The position numbers were made by a program, and so were the translations under genes. A DNA stretch of 64,000 nucleotides from VRUE01 sp963702175 (GTDB lineage: Bacteria; Actinomycetota; Thermoleophilia; Solirubrobacterales; 70-9): NCBI GenBank assembly GCA_963702175.1, contig OY969721.1:1302001-1366000 (forward strand). Direction: 5' to 3'. Below, piece by piece: positions 48,210 through 55,850 of the stretch; position 1 is the first letter of the stretch, and each line of letters starts with the position of its first letter. The notes under the pieces were generated by a model. That model searched no databases. It saw only the letters and a program-made list of their open reading frames with translations, and had not been told where the DNA came from.

Positions 48210-48989
48210 CTACCGCGCGCTGAGCAGCAGCGTCTGGGCGGCGCGGCCGATGCGGCCGTTCTCGTCGGAGAGGACCGACTCGGCGGTGCCGATCCCGTTC
48301 GCCTGCGGCAGCGTGGTGGCATCGACGCAGACCCACTCGCCCCGCGGCATCCGCTCGAGGTGGACGGTGAGGTCGACGTTGATGAAGAGGTGGCTGCGCC
48401 AGTCGAGCACGGCGCTGATCCCGTTGCCGACGTCGGCGGCGATCAGCGTGCGCTGCAGCGGCGAGGGCTCCTCGCCGGCGAGGAGCGGGTGGCGCATCCG
48501 CATCCAGACGGTCGCTGGCCCAGGCTTCAGGAACTCCCCAGAGATCGCCCTCCACTCCATCGCCGTGTGGTAGCCGACCGAATCCCCGGTAGCGAAGAAC
48601 TCCGGTTCGGAGCCGTGCTCGGGTCCAGGCGGCGGAGCGGGCTCTGAGACCCCCTCCGGCAGCTCGATCGCACCGGTCCGCAGCCGCCACCCCCGCGCCC
48701 GCACCAGCACACCCTCATCGTTGGAGAGCGAAGCCTCAACGAGCTGCACCCGCCGCCCCGGCCGCACCACCTCAGCCTCAACCCGTACCGGCCCAATAGG
48801 CACCGACTTCAAGATCTCGAACGTAACCCGCCCAACCTGAAACTCCTCAGCATCCGGCAATCCCTCAATCTCCCGCCCCAACAAAGCTGAGGGAGGTCCG
48901 GCGTGCTGAGCACCGGGATCCCACGGCCCCCGCGTCAGCTCGGTGGCCACATACTCGTCGCCGCTCTTCTCGTAGAACGCCTCGGGCAT
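48210..48989 (-). CDS. Thioesterase-family protein (acyl-CoA thioesterase-like)
   Basis: This 259-residue protein shows a double hot-dog layout: N-terminal half with GGWD-like GPWDPGAQHAGPPSALLGRE, VGRVTFEILKSVPIGPVRVE and C-terminal half with ADVGNGISAVLDWRSHLFIN, VDLTVHLERMPRGEWVCVD and GIGTAESVLSDENGRIGRAA. These match the acyl-CoA thioesterase II-like family common in actinobacteria. The active-site Asp/Gln/Thr set is not all identifiable, so activity is inferred. Convergent with the MFS gene and divergent from msrB. Confidence 0.78.
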   Translation of the reverse strand: MPEAFYEKSGDEYVATELTRGPWDPGAQHAGPPSALLGREIEGLPDAEEFQVGRVTFEILKSVPIGPVRVEAEVVRPGRRVQLVEASLSNDEGVLVRARGWRLRTGAIELPEGVSEPAPPPGPEHGSEPEFFATGDSVGYHTAMEWRAISGEFLKPGPATVWMRMRHPLLAGEEPSPLQRTLIAADVGNGISAVLDWRSHLFINVDLTVHLERMPRGEWVCVDATTLPQANGIGTAESVLSDENGRIGRAAQTLLLSAR

Positions 48990-49005
48990 CTTCTACCCTC
49001 ACCCT

Positions 49006-49416
49006 ATGGAGAAAGAAAAGAAGACAGACGCCGAGTGGCGCCAGCAATTGACCCCGGAGCAGTACGAGGTGACCCGCAACGCGGGCACCGAGCGCGCCTT
49101 CACCGGCCCCCACCTAGAAGAGAAACGCGACGGCATGTTCCACTGCGTCTGCTGCGGCGCCGAGCTCTTCTCCTCAGACACGAAGTTCGACTCTGGCACC
49201 GGCTGGCCCAGCTTCACCGAGCCGGCCAATCTGGAGAACGTCGAGCTCCGCCCAGACAACAGTCACTTCATGCGCCGCACCGAGGTCGTCTGCAAGAACT
49301 GCGATGCCCACCTCGGACACGTCTTCGACGACGGCCCCACGGATAAGGGCGGCAAGCGCTACTGCATCAACGGCTGCGCGCTCGACTTCTCAGACTTTGC
49401 CGCCGACGGCTCCTAG
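49006..49416 (+). CDS. msrB: Peptide-methionine (R)-S-oxide reductase
   Basis: This 136-residue protein has the MsrB signatures: zinc-binding CVCCGAELF (Cys47/Cys50) and CKNCDAHLGHVF (Cys96/Cys99), substrate motif SGTGWPSFTEP, and the catalytic Cys120 in KRYCINGCALDF. It reduces methionine-R-sulfoxide in proteins. Cytosolic, as no signal peptide. Its 3' end overlaps the NarL-type regulator gene by 27 bases, convergently. Confidence 0.96.
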   Translation: MEKEKKTDAEWRQQLTPEQYEVTRNAGTERAFTGPHLEEKRDGMFHCVCCGAELFSSDTKFDSGTGWPSFTEPANLENVELRPDNSHFMRRTEVVCKNCDAHLGHVFDDGPTDKGGKRYCINGCALDFSDFAADGS

Positions 49417-50046
49417 GTAGCTGAAGCGCACTGCCAGGGCGACCGCCTCGGTGCGGGTGTCGACCTCGAGCTTTTTGATCGCGTTGCGGACGTGGGTGTG
49501 GACGGTGGCCGGGCTCAGTTCGAGCCGTTCGGCGATCTCTTTGACCCGCAGGCCCTCGGCCAGCAGCTCGAGGATCTGGCGCTCGCGCGGTGAGAGGTGG
49601 AGCAGCTTTTCGACCTCGGCCGGCTTGCCACCGGCGAAGTCGCCGCCGAGGAAGGTGCCGCCGCCCATCACCGCCTTGACCGCACGGGCGATGTCCTCGG
49701 CCGGGGCCGACTTGAGGACGTAGCCGGAGGCGCCTGCCCTCAGGGCCAGCGCCAGCAGGTCAGGCTGGGCGTGCGCGGTGAAGATGATCACTTTGGTCCG
49801 TGGCCGGACCTTGAGCACCTCCTTGGTCGCTTCGATCCCGTCGCGCTTGGGCAGCTCGACGTCGACGATCAGCACGTCGGGTTCGAGTTCCTTGACGACC
49901 TCGACGACCTCACGTCCGTCGCTGGCCTCACCGACGATCTCGACCGTGTGCGAGTTCGCCATGCGGGACTTGATCGCCTCGCGGACGATCTCGTGGTCGT
50001 CGCAGAGGACGACCCGTCTCGCGTCCCGCACGCTTGCGTTCATCAC
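49390..50046 (-). CDS. NarL/LuxR-family response regulator
   Basis: This 218-residue protein has a receiver domain (Asp16-Asp17, phosphoacceptor Asp62 in DVLIVDVELPKRDG, Lys in GYVLKSAPAED) and a LuxR-type helix-turn-helix (LSPRERQILELLAEGLRVKE, IAERLELSPATVHTHVRNAI). No sensor kinase is adjacent, so it is an orphan here. The ATG start is 64 bases from the seryl-tRNA synthetase gene stop. Overlaps msrB tail-to-tail. Confidence 0.9.
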   Translation of the reverse strand: MMNASVRDARRVVLCDDHEIVREAIKSRMANSHTVEIVGEASDGREVVEVVKELEPDVLIVDVELPKRDGIEATKEVLKVRPRTKVIIFTAHAQPDLLALALRAGASGYVLKSAPAEDIARAVKAVMGGGTFLGGDFAGGKPAEVEKLLHLSPRERQILELLAEGLRVKEIAERLELSPATVHTHVRNAIKKLEVDTRTEAVALAVRFSYLGAVGGKV

Positions 50047-50109
50047 AACTGTTCACGCTCCTCTCGCGGCGCGAAGAACCAGAAATGCCTCATTGGGCTC
50101 GCTCCGCGT

Positions 50110-51381
50110 TCACGCGGGGCCGATCCTCTCAGGCGCACCAAGCGAATGCAAAGTTTTAGGTACGGAGAATGATCCGTCCCGTTCCTGCCGGTTCTCGATC
50201 AGCGCGATCATCGTCCTTCCCACGGCTACCGCCGTGCCGTTCAAGGTGTGCACCATCTGCGGGGAATCCTCATTACTGGGGCGGTATCGGCAGGCTAGGC
50301 GCCGAGCCTGATAGTCGGTCGTATTCGAGCAGGAGGTCAGCTCTCGGTAGCGGCCCTGGCTCGGGATCCAGGCCTCGCAGTCGTACTTCTTCGCGGCCGG
50401 GGCGCCGAGGTCGCCGGCGGCGACGTTGACCACGCGGTAGGGGATCTCCAGCTCGGTCAGGATCCGCTCCTCGATCGCCAGCAGGCGCTCGTGCTCCGCC
50501 GCCGACCGCGAGGGCTCAACGAACGAGAACATCTCGACCTTGTCGAACTGGTGGACGCGGAAGATGCCGCGGGTGTCGCGCCCGGCGGCACCGGCCTCAC
50601 GGCGAAAGCAGGTGGAGAAGCCGGCGTAGCGCAGGGGCAGATCGTCGGCGTCGAGGATCTGGTCGGCGTGCAGGCCGGCGAGCGAGACCTCGGAGGTGCC
50701 GACCAGGAAGAGCTCATCCTTGGGGACCTCGTAGATCTGATCGCGGTCCCCGGGCAGAAAGCCGGTGCCGTAGAGCGCCTCCTCGCGGACCAGGACGGGC
50801 GGCACCACCGGCTCGTGGCCCTCGGCGCGGACCAGCTCGAGCGCGAAGCGGACCAGTGCCAGCTCCAGCAACACCAGGTCTCCCTTGAGGTAGGCGAAGC
50901 GGGATCCCGAGAGCCGCGCCGCCGCCTCCATCTCGATCAGCCCCAACTCGGTGCCGATCTCCAGGTGGTCGCGGGGCTCGAAGTCGAAGCTCGGCTTCTC
51001 GCCGACCTCGCGCAAGACGACCGCGTCCTCCTCGGCCATGCCATCGGGGGCGTCGGGATCGGGCAGGTTCGGAAGGGCGGTGGCGACCTGCTCCAGCTCC
51101 GCCTCGACCCGCTCCAGCTCCGCTTTGCCCGACTCGATCTTCTCCTTCAGGGCCTGGACCTCGGCCATTGGGCCCTCGGCGTCCTCGCCCTTCTGCTTCG
51201 CCTCGCCGATCTGCTTGGAGAGCGACTTGCGCTCGGCCTGGGCATTCTCGACCTCAGGCAGCAGCTCGCGGCGGCGGGCGTCCAGGGCCAGCAGCTCGTC
51301 GATGCTGCCAGCGGCGCCGCGGCGGGCCAGGGCCGCCTTGATCCGCTCGGGATCGGAGCGGATCAGCTTCAGGTCGAGCAT
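50110..51381 (-). CDS. serS: Seryl-tRNA synthetase
   Basis: This 423-residue class II synthetase has the N-terminal tRNA-binding coiled coil (about 28-105, ELLPEVENAQAERKSLSKQI), motif 2 FSTCFRREAGAAGRDTRGIF, RVHQFDKVEMF, and motif 3 LNGTAVAVGRTMIALIENRQ. ELTSCSNTTDYQARRL binds serine/AMP. Length and layout are typical. It charges tRNA-Ser (and tRNA-Sec where present). It lies downstream of the cytochrome c-like gene on the same strand. Confidence 0.96.
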   Translation of the reverse strand: MLDLKLIRSDPERIKAALARRGAAGSIDELLALDARRRELLPEVENAQAERKSLSKQIGEAKQKGEDAEGPMAEVQALKEKIESGKAELERVEAELEQVATALPNLPDPDAPDGMAEEDAVVLREVGEKPSFDFEPRDHLEIGTELGLIEMEAAARLSGSRFAYLKGDLVLLELALVRFALELVRAEGHEPVVPPVLVREEALYGTGFLPGDRDQIYEVPKDELFLVGTSEVSLAGLHADQILDADDLPLRYAGFSTCFRREAGAAGRDTRGIFRVHQFDKVEMFSFVEPSRSAAEHERLLAIEERILTELEIPYRVVNVAAGDLGAPAAKKYDCEAWIPSQGRYRELTSCSNTTDYQARRLACRYRPSNEDSPQMVHTLNGTAVAVGRTMIALIENRQERDGSFSVPKTLHSLGAPERIGPA

Positions 51382-51393
51382 GGCAGCGTCAGG

Positions 51394-51792
51394 TCAGGGG
51401 GATTCCCCGCCGGGGCGGGGGGGTTCTCCGGCGTCCTGCCCGGCGTACTCGGCGACGAAGCGGGCGACCGCTTCGGCCTCCTCGCCGACGACGATGTTCT
51501 GCGGCATGATCGCGCCGGAGAAGCCGCCGTTCTGAATCGCGAAGAGAGCGTCGTCATAGCTCTCGATTCGTTCATCGAGGTTGGGTCCCTGCACCCGAAC
51601 CGAGCGATTGCCGCTGCCCTGGGTGCCGGCAGCGCTGAGCGTGTGGCAACCGGAGCAGTGACTGGCGAAGAGCACCGCACCGTCGTGGTTTGGGTCGTCC
51701 TCGGAAACCGAGATCCCCTCCTCGCCGAAGCCGCAAGCGGCGAGCACGAGGGCGGCAGCGATGGCCAGGGCTGTGGCAAGAACGGGGCGCAC
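51394..51792 (-). CDS. Cytochrome c-type lipoprotein
   Basis: From GTG 51792 the protein starts VRPVLATALAIAAALVLAAC, a signal peptide with lipobox ending in Cys20. The heme site is CSGCH (46-50) and the distal Met is in GAIMPQNIV. The domain is a single class I cytochrome c of about 100 residues, membrane-anchored by lipid on the outer face, probably carrying electrons to an oxidase. GNRSVRVQGPNLDERIESYD separates the two ligands. It starts 12 bases before serS; partner oxidase genes are not in the window. Confidence 0.85.
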   Translation of the reverse strand: MRPVLATALAIAAALVLAACGFGEEGISVSEDDPNHDGAVLFASHCSGCHTLSAAGTQGSGNRSVRVQGPNLDERIESYDDALFAIQNGGFSGAIMPQNIVVGEEAEAVARFVAEYAGQDAGEPPRPGGESP

Positions 51793-51857
51793 GCGGCGGG
51801 CATCATATTGTCTGGCGGCGATCCCAAGCGTCCGACCGCGACGCGTTCCCACTCCCA

Positions 51858-52340
51858 ATGCCCGCACCAGACCCAGACCGCTTCCGCACAGCGATGGGGA
51901 TGCTCCCCACCGGGGTCACGGTCGTCTCTGCGAGCGGGCCGGAGGGACCAGCCGGGGCGACGGCGAACGCGGTCTGCTCGCTCTCGATCGAGCCGATGTT
52001 GATGCTCGCCTGCCTCGACCGCGGCTCCCGCACCCTGCTCGCCGTGCAGGCGGCCAACCGCTTCGGGATCAGCGTCCTGCACGCGGGGCAGGAGGAGATC
52101 GCCCGGGCCTTCGCCACCAAGGCCCCTGTGGCCGACAAGTGGGCGGGCGTGCCGTGGACCGAGCGTGACGGCGCCCCGGCGATCGACGGCGCCCTCGCCT
52201 TCGTTGCCTGCGACCTGCGCGATGTGATCGCCGGCGGCGACCACGTGATCGTCACCGGCGAGGTGACAGCGCTGGAGACGAGCGACGACGAAAGTGCGCC
52301 CCTCGTCTTTCACGGCGGCGAGTATCGGCCGCTGGACTGA
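51858..52340 (+). CDS. Flavin reductase family (FMN-binding split-barrel) protein
   Basis: From ATG 51858 the protein has 160 residues: FRTAMGMLPTGVTVVSASGP, ATANAVCSLSIEPMLMLACL, FGISVLHAGQEEIARAFATK, and VTGEVTALE near the end, all typical of the flavin reductase family used by two-component monooxygenases. A longer frame upstream overlaps the divergent cytochrome gene and is not supported. The partner monooxygenase is not seen nearby. Confidence 0.88.
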   Translation: MPAPDPDRFRTAMGMLPTGVTVVSASGPEGPAGATANAVCSLSIEPMLMLACLDRGSRTLLAVQAANRFGISVLHAGQEEIARAFATKAPVADKWAGVPWTERDGAPAIDGALAFVACDLRDVIAGGDHVIVTGEVTALETSDDESAPLVFHGGEYRPLD

Positions 52341-52343
52341 CCA

Positions 52344-52382
52344 GTGTCGAGTTAGTCGCGCATATCGCGATTAACTCGACAC
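52344..52382. terminator. Perfect-armed hairpin between convergent genes
   Basis: Arms GTGTCGAGTTAGTCGCG and TCGCGATTAACTCGACAC (one mismatch) around a CATA loop. It sits in the 43-base gap between the flavin reductase and VOC gene ends and could terminate transcription from both sides. No T-run. Similar CATA-centred hairpin at 62573-62615. Confidence 0.6.
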
Positions 52383-52383
52383 C

Positions 52384-52773
52384 TCAGTCCTGAGCGGGCC
52401 GGTGGCAGACGGCCTCAACGTTGTTGCCGTCGGGGTCTAGGACGAAGGCGCCGTAGTAGCCGGGATGGTAGATCGGGCGTGGGCCCGGGGCGCCGTTGTC
52501 GGTGCCGCCGGCGGCCAGGGCGGCTGCGTGGAAGGCATCAACCAGCTCGGTCGTGCGAGTGCCGAAGGCGACGTGGGCGCCACTGACGGTCGGACGCTCG
52601 CGGGCGGCGATCCAGAAGTAAGGCATCGGGCCGTGCTTGGTGTCGCTGCCGAAGCCGGCGGCGTCCTCGACCGGCTCCATCAGCAGCCTGATGCCGAGCG
52701 GCTCCAGCGCCTGTTCGTAGAACGCCTTGCTGCGCTCGTAGTCGCTGACCTCGATACCGACGTGGTCGAGCAT
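52384..52773 (-). CDS. VOC/glyoxalase-fold protein
   Basis: From ATG 52773 the protein has 129 residues: MLDHVGIEVSDYERSKAFYE, then VSGAHVAFGTRTTELVDAFH and YYGAFVLDPDGNNVEAVCHR. The two beta-alpha-beta-beta-beta halves with His (N-terminal), His and Glu positions are typical of the VOC metal site, close to the glyoxalase/bleomycin-resistance branch. The substrate is unknown. Confidence 0.87.
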   Translation of the reverse strand: MLDHVGIEVSDYERSKAFYEQALEPLGIRLLMEPVEDAAGFGSDTKHGPMPYFWIAARERPTVSGAHVAFGTRTTELVDAFHAAALAAGGTDNGAPGPRPIYHPGYYGAFVLDPDGNNVEAVCHRPAQD

Positions 52774-52829
52774 GGGGCTCAGCCTAGCCAGCCCCGAGAC
52801 CATCCGCAGCGAAGTAGGCTTCTGCGCCA

Positions 52830-53270
52830 ATGGAGGCGACGACGGCGCAGCGGGAGCCCTGGACCTTCGCCCAGAAGGGGATCGTGGTGCTGGCGGCGAT
52901 CCAGCTGCTCTGGGCGCTGGCTGGCTTCATCGCCGAACCGAGCTTCCACCTCGGTGAGGACGCGCCGACCGAGCGGGTGCTGGGGATCGACTTCAACGGC
53001 TACCACGCGCTGGCCGGCCTGCTGCTCTTCGGCCCCGCCTTCTACTTTGCCCTGCGGCCCGCCTGGGCCATCTATTACGCGATCTACGCCGCCGGCGCCC
53101 TGATCGTGACCGGCATCTGGGCGCTCTTCGACAACACTCCCGCCTGGGTCTTCACCTTCCCCAACAACGACGCCGACGCGATCTTCCACCTCGCAACCGG
53201 CGCCCTCTTCGCGATCGTCGCCGGGATCCAGATCGCCCAGGATCGCTCGGCCGCCGAGCCAGCCCGCTAG
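52830..53270 (+). CDS. DUF4383-like four-helix membrane protein
   Basis: This 146-residue protein has four hydrophobic helices: about 17-34, 59-74, 79-97 and 116-135. LGIDFNGYHALAGLLLFGPA and NDADAIFHLATGALFAIVAG are the His-containing motifs of DUF4383-type proteins. Function unknown. It is divergent from the VOC gene. Confidence 0.75.
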   Translation: MEATTAQREPWTFAQKGIVVLAAIQLLWALAGFIAEPSFHLGEDAPTERVLGIDFNGYHALAGLLLFGPAFYFALRPAWAIYYAIYAAGALIVTGIWALFDNTPAWVFTFPNNDADAIFHLATGALFAIVAGIQIAQDRSAAEPAR

Positions 53271-53506
53271 CGCGAGGCGTTAGAGACGCTGTGTGAGCCA
53301 CGGCCCTCGCGCCATGCGGCGCGGCGCGCATCAATCTCGCTTCTGAAGCGAATGATGACGGCCCCGATCGCCAGGATGACTGCCATAGCAAGCACGTCGT
53401 ACGGCGGGGAGAGAAGAAGTCCCGCCAGATATGTAGGGAGGATGAGGATGAAGAACGCCGGCGCCATGCCTATGAACAACTCCACTATGAAACGTTTTAT
53501 CTGCAT
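53267..53506 (-). CDS. Small membrane protein
   Basis: This 79-residue protein has two hydrophobic helices (about 8-30, 36-53) and a charged C-terminus (RFRSEIDARRAAWREGRGSH). A -10-like TATACT lies 6 bases before ATG, which supports a leaderless transcript and a real gene. It overlaps the preceding gene by 4 bases tail-to-tail. Codon use is less GC-rich than its neighbours. Function unknown. Confidence 0.65.
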   Translation of the reverse strand: MQIKRFIVELFIGMAPAFFILILPTYLAGLLLSPPYDVLAMAVILAIGAVIIRFRSEIDARRAAWREGRGSHSVSNASR

Positions 53507-53512
53507 CAGGTC

Positions 53513-53518
53513 AGTATA
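53513..53518 (-). promoter_or_regulatory. -10 box of the small membrane protein gene
   Basis: TATACT on the minus strand, ending 6 bases before the ATG, would start transcription at or near the start codon. No clear -35 (AATTTC at 17 bases). The adjoining gap 53519-53646 holds no gene that I can support. Confidence 0.45.
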
Positions 53519-53646
53519 GATCCGAGCGGCCCGACGAAATTAGCGCGAGACCGGGGAGGGTGATGACCAAGCGGGAACCCGGGGAGGGGCCGTATCCGCG
53601 CAGGTCACTCAGCCTCAGCCGGGCCGCGATCATTTCGGAGGGTCGC

Positions 53647-54081
53647 TCAGAAGAGCGTGCTGGTGCCGGCGGCGCGGAGGGCTAGGAAGAGGATCACGCC
53701 GCAGCTGACGGCCATGATCCCCATCTCGCGGCGGACTATCGCGAGAGCTAGAGACTGCTGAGACGCGGCAGGTAGGGCTTCGAAGTCGGTATCGCCGAGC
53801 TCGCGCTGGGCGGCGCCGGTGCGGGCTCCCTCGGCGAGGAAGGAGACGACGAGGGGCAGGATGCCGTAGAGGTAGTGGAGATCGTCGTTGGCTTCGTGGC
53901 CGGTGAAGACGAGCAGGCCGCCGAGCAGCGCCTGCGCAAAGACGGCGACCTGGGCGGCGCGGAGCAGGTACCAGAAGGGGACGGATGACTGGTGGCGGAA
54001 CCAGGCGACGCCGCCGAGCCCGAAGGCAGCGAGGTTGAAGACGACCACCGAGAGCCCGACGACGAGGTGGATCGCGACCAT
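53647..54081 (-). CDS. Four-helix membrane protein of unknown function
   Basis: This 144-residue protein has four hydrophobic helices: about 3-25, 39-58, 66-84 and 118-136. HH-like residues (AIHLVVGLS, HEANDDLHYLYGILPL) recur at helix ends and could bind a cofactor. It is divergent from the nuo operon with a 134-base gap. No family is recognised. Confidence 0.68.
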   Translation of the reverse strand: MVAIHLVVGLSVVVFNLAAFGLGGVAWFRHQSSVPFWYLLRAAQVAVFAQALLGGLLVFTGHEANDDLHYLYGILPLVVSFLAEGARTGAAQRELGDTDFEALPAASQQSLALAIVRREMGIMAVSCGVILFLALRAAGTSTLF

Positions 54082-54160
54082 CTATATCCGTCCGAAGGGG
54101 TCGGGATTCCGCTTGCTGATGCGGAATATCACTATGTAGCAAGTTGTCACAATGTGGGTG

Positions 54161-54166
54161 TATAAC
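54161..54166 (+). promoter_or_regulatory. Candidate -10 box of the nuo operon
   Basis: TATAAC, preceded directly by TG, is the best -10 in the divergent gap before nuoA. TTGTCA at 54144-54149 is too close (11 bases) for a standard -35. Predicted start about 54173, giving a leader of about 43 bases. Confidence 0.4.
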
Positions 54167-54215
54167 AGCGCCTGCGAGCGGCGCCCGCCGCCCTCCCGCG
54201 ACAACGGACCTCCCA

Positions 54216-54593
54216 GTGCTGAAGAGCTACCTGCCGATACTCGTCTTCGCCCTGCTCGGCCTCGGGGTGGGCGGCGCCTTCGTCATGCTCAACCACCTGA
54301 TCGGCCCCAAGCGCGGGTCGCGGCTCACCTCCGCCGCCCGCCGCCAGACAGAGCCCTACGAGTCCGGCATCCCGGTCGAGCCGGCGCGCGGCATGCGCTT
54401 CGGCATCAGCTTCTACCTGATCGCGATGCTCTTCATTCTCTTCGACATCGAGGTCGTCTTCCTCTACCCGGTGGGCGTGATCCTCGAGGACGCCGACAGC
54501 CTGCTGGTGCTGGGCGAGCTGATCACCTTCGTCGTGCTGCTGCTCGTCGCCTTCGTCTACGTCTGGCGCAAGGGAGCCCTGGATTGGAAATAG
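54216..54593 (+). CDS. nuoA: NADH-quinone oxidoreductase subunit A
   Basis: From GTG 54216 (VLKSYLPILVFALLGLGVGG) the protein has 125 residues and three membrane helices. The loop YESGIPVEPARGMRFGISFY is the family hallmark, followed by LFDIEVVFLYPV (conserved acidic pair). It is a membrane subunit of complex I near the quinone site. First gene of the operon; GGAC precedes the start. Confidence 0.93.
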   Translation: MLKSYLPILVFALLGLGVGGAFVMLNHLIGPKRGSRLTSAARRQTEPYESGIPVEPARGMRFGISFYLIAMLFILFDIEVVFLYPVGVILEDADSLLVLGELITFVVLLLVAFVYVWRKGALDWK

Positions 54594-54604
54594 AGCGACA
54601 GACG

Positions 54605-55252
54605 ATGCGGGACCGGCAGCTGCGCGCCCGCGACATGCTGCGCGGCGACCTCGAGGGCGAGGAGCTGGAGCGCTACGTCGAGGAGAAGGTCGTGATGACC
54701 AACTTCGACAAGATGCTCGGCTGGGCGCGCTCGAACTCGATGTTCCCGCTCACCTTCGGGCTCGCCTGCTGCGCGATCGAGGCGCCGATCTCCCTCGTCA
54801 CCGCGCGCTACGACCTCGCTCGCTTCGGCGCCGAGGCGCTGCGCGCCTCCCCTCGCCAGGCCGACATGATCATCCTCTCGGGCCGGGTCTCGATCAAGAT
54901 GGCGCCGGTCATCCGCCGCCTCTACGACCAGATGCTGGAGCCGAAGTGGGCGATCGCGATGGGGGCCTGCTCCTCCAGCGGCGGCATGTTCTCCAACTAC
55001 GCCGTTGTCCAGGGGGCCGACAAGTTCATGCCGATCGACCTCCACATCCCCGGCTGCCCGCCGCGGCCGGAGGCGGTCCTCTACGGCTTCACCAAGCTGC
55101 AGCGCAAGATCCAGGGCAACCCCGACCAGGGCTGGCGCCAGCGCTACAACGCCGCCGGCACCGAGGAGTGGGCGCGGGGCGGGCCGCGCAGCGAACCGAG
55201 CCCGGAGGCGGCGGAGGCATACGAGACGGCGCGAGGGCTGATTCGTGCCTGA
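54605..55252 (+). CDS. nuoB: NADH-quinone oxidoreductase subunit B
   Basis: From ATG 54605 the protein has 215 residues. The N2 4Fe-4S ligands are in FGLACCAIE (adjacent Cys pair), GACSSSGGMFSNYAVVQG and PGCPPRPEAVLYG. The C-terminal tail of about 40 residues (NPDQGWRQRYNAAGTEEWAR) is longer than in short family members. It carries electrons to quinone at the peripheral arm base. Overlaps nuoC by 8 bases. Confidence 0.95.
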   Translation: MRDRQLRARDMLRGDLEGEELERYVEEKVVMTNFDKMLGWARSNSMFPLTFGLACCAIEAPISLVTARYDLARFGAEALRASPRQADMIILSGRVSIKMAPVIRRLYDQMLEPKWAIAMGACSSSGGMFSNYAVVQGADKFMPIDLHIPGCPPRPEAVLYGFTKLQRKIQGNPDQGWRQRYNAAGTEEWARGGPRSEPSPEAAEAYETARGLIRA

Positions 55253-55850
55253 CGCACCCGGGCTGGAGCTGATCCGGGGCGAGATCGAGCAGGACCACCC
55301 CGGCGCGGTGCTCGACACCGGCTTCGCCCAGGAGCGGGCGGTGCTCGTCGTCGACTCGGGGCAGATCCTGGAGGTGCTGCGCTGGCTGCGCAACTCGCCC
55401 GGCCACGAATACGGGTTCCTGTCGAGCCTTCATGCAGCGGATTACCTGCCGGCGTCTCCGCGCTTCGCCGTCCACTACGAGCTGCTGAACCGCGATCGAG
55501 TCGAGCGCCTGCGGGTGAAGGCGCTTTTGGCCGATCCGGCCGCGGGTCCTGTCACCGCAGGGGACCCCCCACCCCCTGCGGTAGCTAAAGCTTCCTCGGG
55601 GGTGGGCCCCCCTACGGCGCCACCCGCGGACGGAGCGCTCCCGGAAATCGACTCCTGCGTGGAGCTGTTTCCGACGGCGGAGTTTCAAGAGAGGGAAGTG
55701 TTTGATTTTTTCGGGATCGTGTTTCGGGGGCATCCCGATCTGACGAGGATTCTGCTGCCCGAGGACTACGTGGGGTGGCCGCAGCGGCGCGACTTTCCTG
55801 TCGGCGGCGAGCCGGTGACCTTCACTTACAACGAGCGGCGCTATGGCTGA
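55245..55850 (+). CDS. nuoC: NADH-quinone oxidoreductase subunit C, with insertion
   Basis: This 201-residue protein has the 30 kDa subunit core: FLSSLHAADYLPASPRFAVH, ERLRVKALL, then, after a gap, CVELFPTAEFQEREVFDFFG, HPDLTRILLPEDYVGWPQRR. The peptide PVTAGDPPPPAVAKASSGVG and its continuation (about residues 99-128) sits between the strands RVKALL and SCVELFP, where relatives join directly. It is encoded by a long palindrome (55541-55628). The frame stays open. Starts at GTG 55245 within nuoB. Confidence 0.92.
   Translation: MPDAPGLELIRGEIEQDHPGAVLDTGFAQERAVLVVDSGQILEVLRWLRNSPGHEYGFLSSLHAADYLPASPRFAVHYELLNRDRVERLRVKALLADPAAGPVTAGDPPPPAVAKASSGVGPPTAPPADGALPEIDSCVELFPTAEFQEREVFDFFGIVFRGHPDLTRILLPEDYVGWPQRRDFPVGGEPVTFTYNERRYG
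55541..55628. repeat. 88 bp complex palindrome inside nuoC
   Basis: Outer ends CGCGGGT and ACCCGCG pair; inside, ACCGCAGGGG pairs with CCCCCTGCGGT, and GGGACCCCCCACCCCC pairs with a GGGGGTGGGCCCCC run. Several alternative hairpins are possible. It encodes the extra Pro/Ala/Gly-rich loop of NuoC. Confidence 0.7.
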
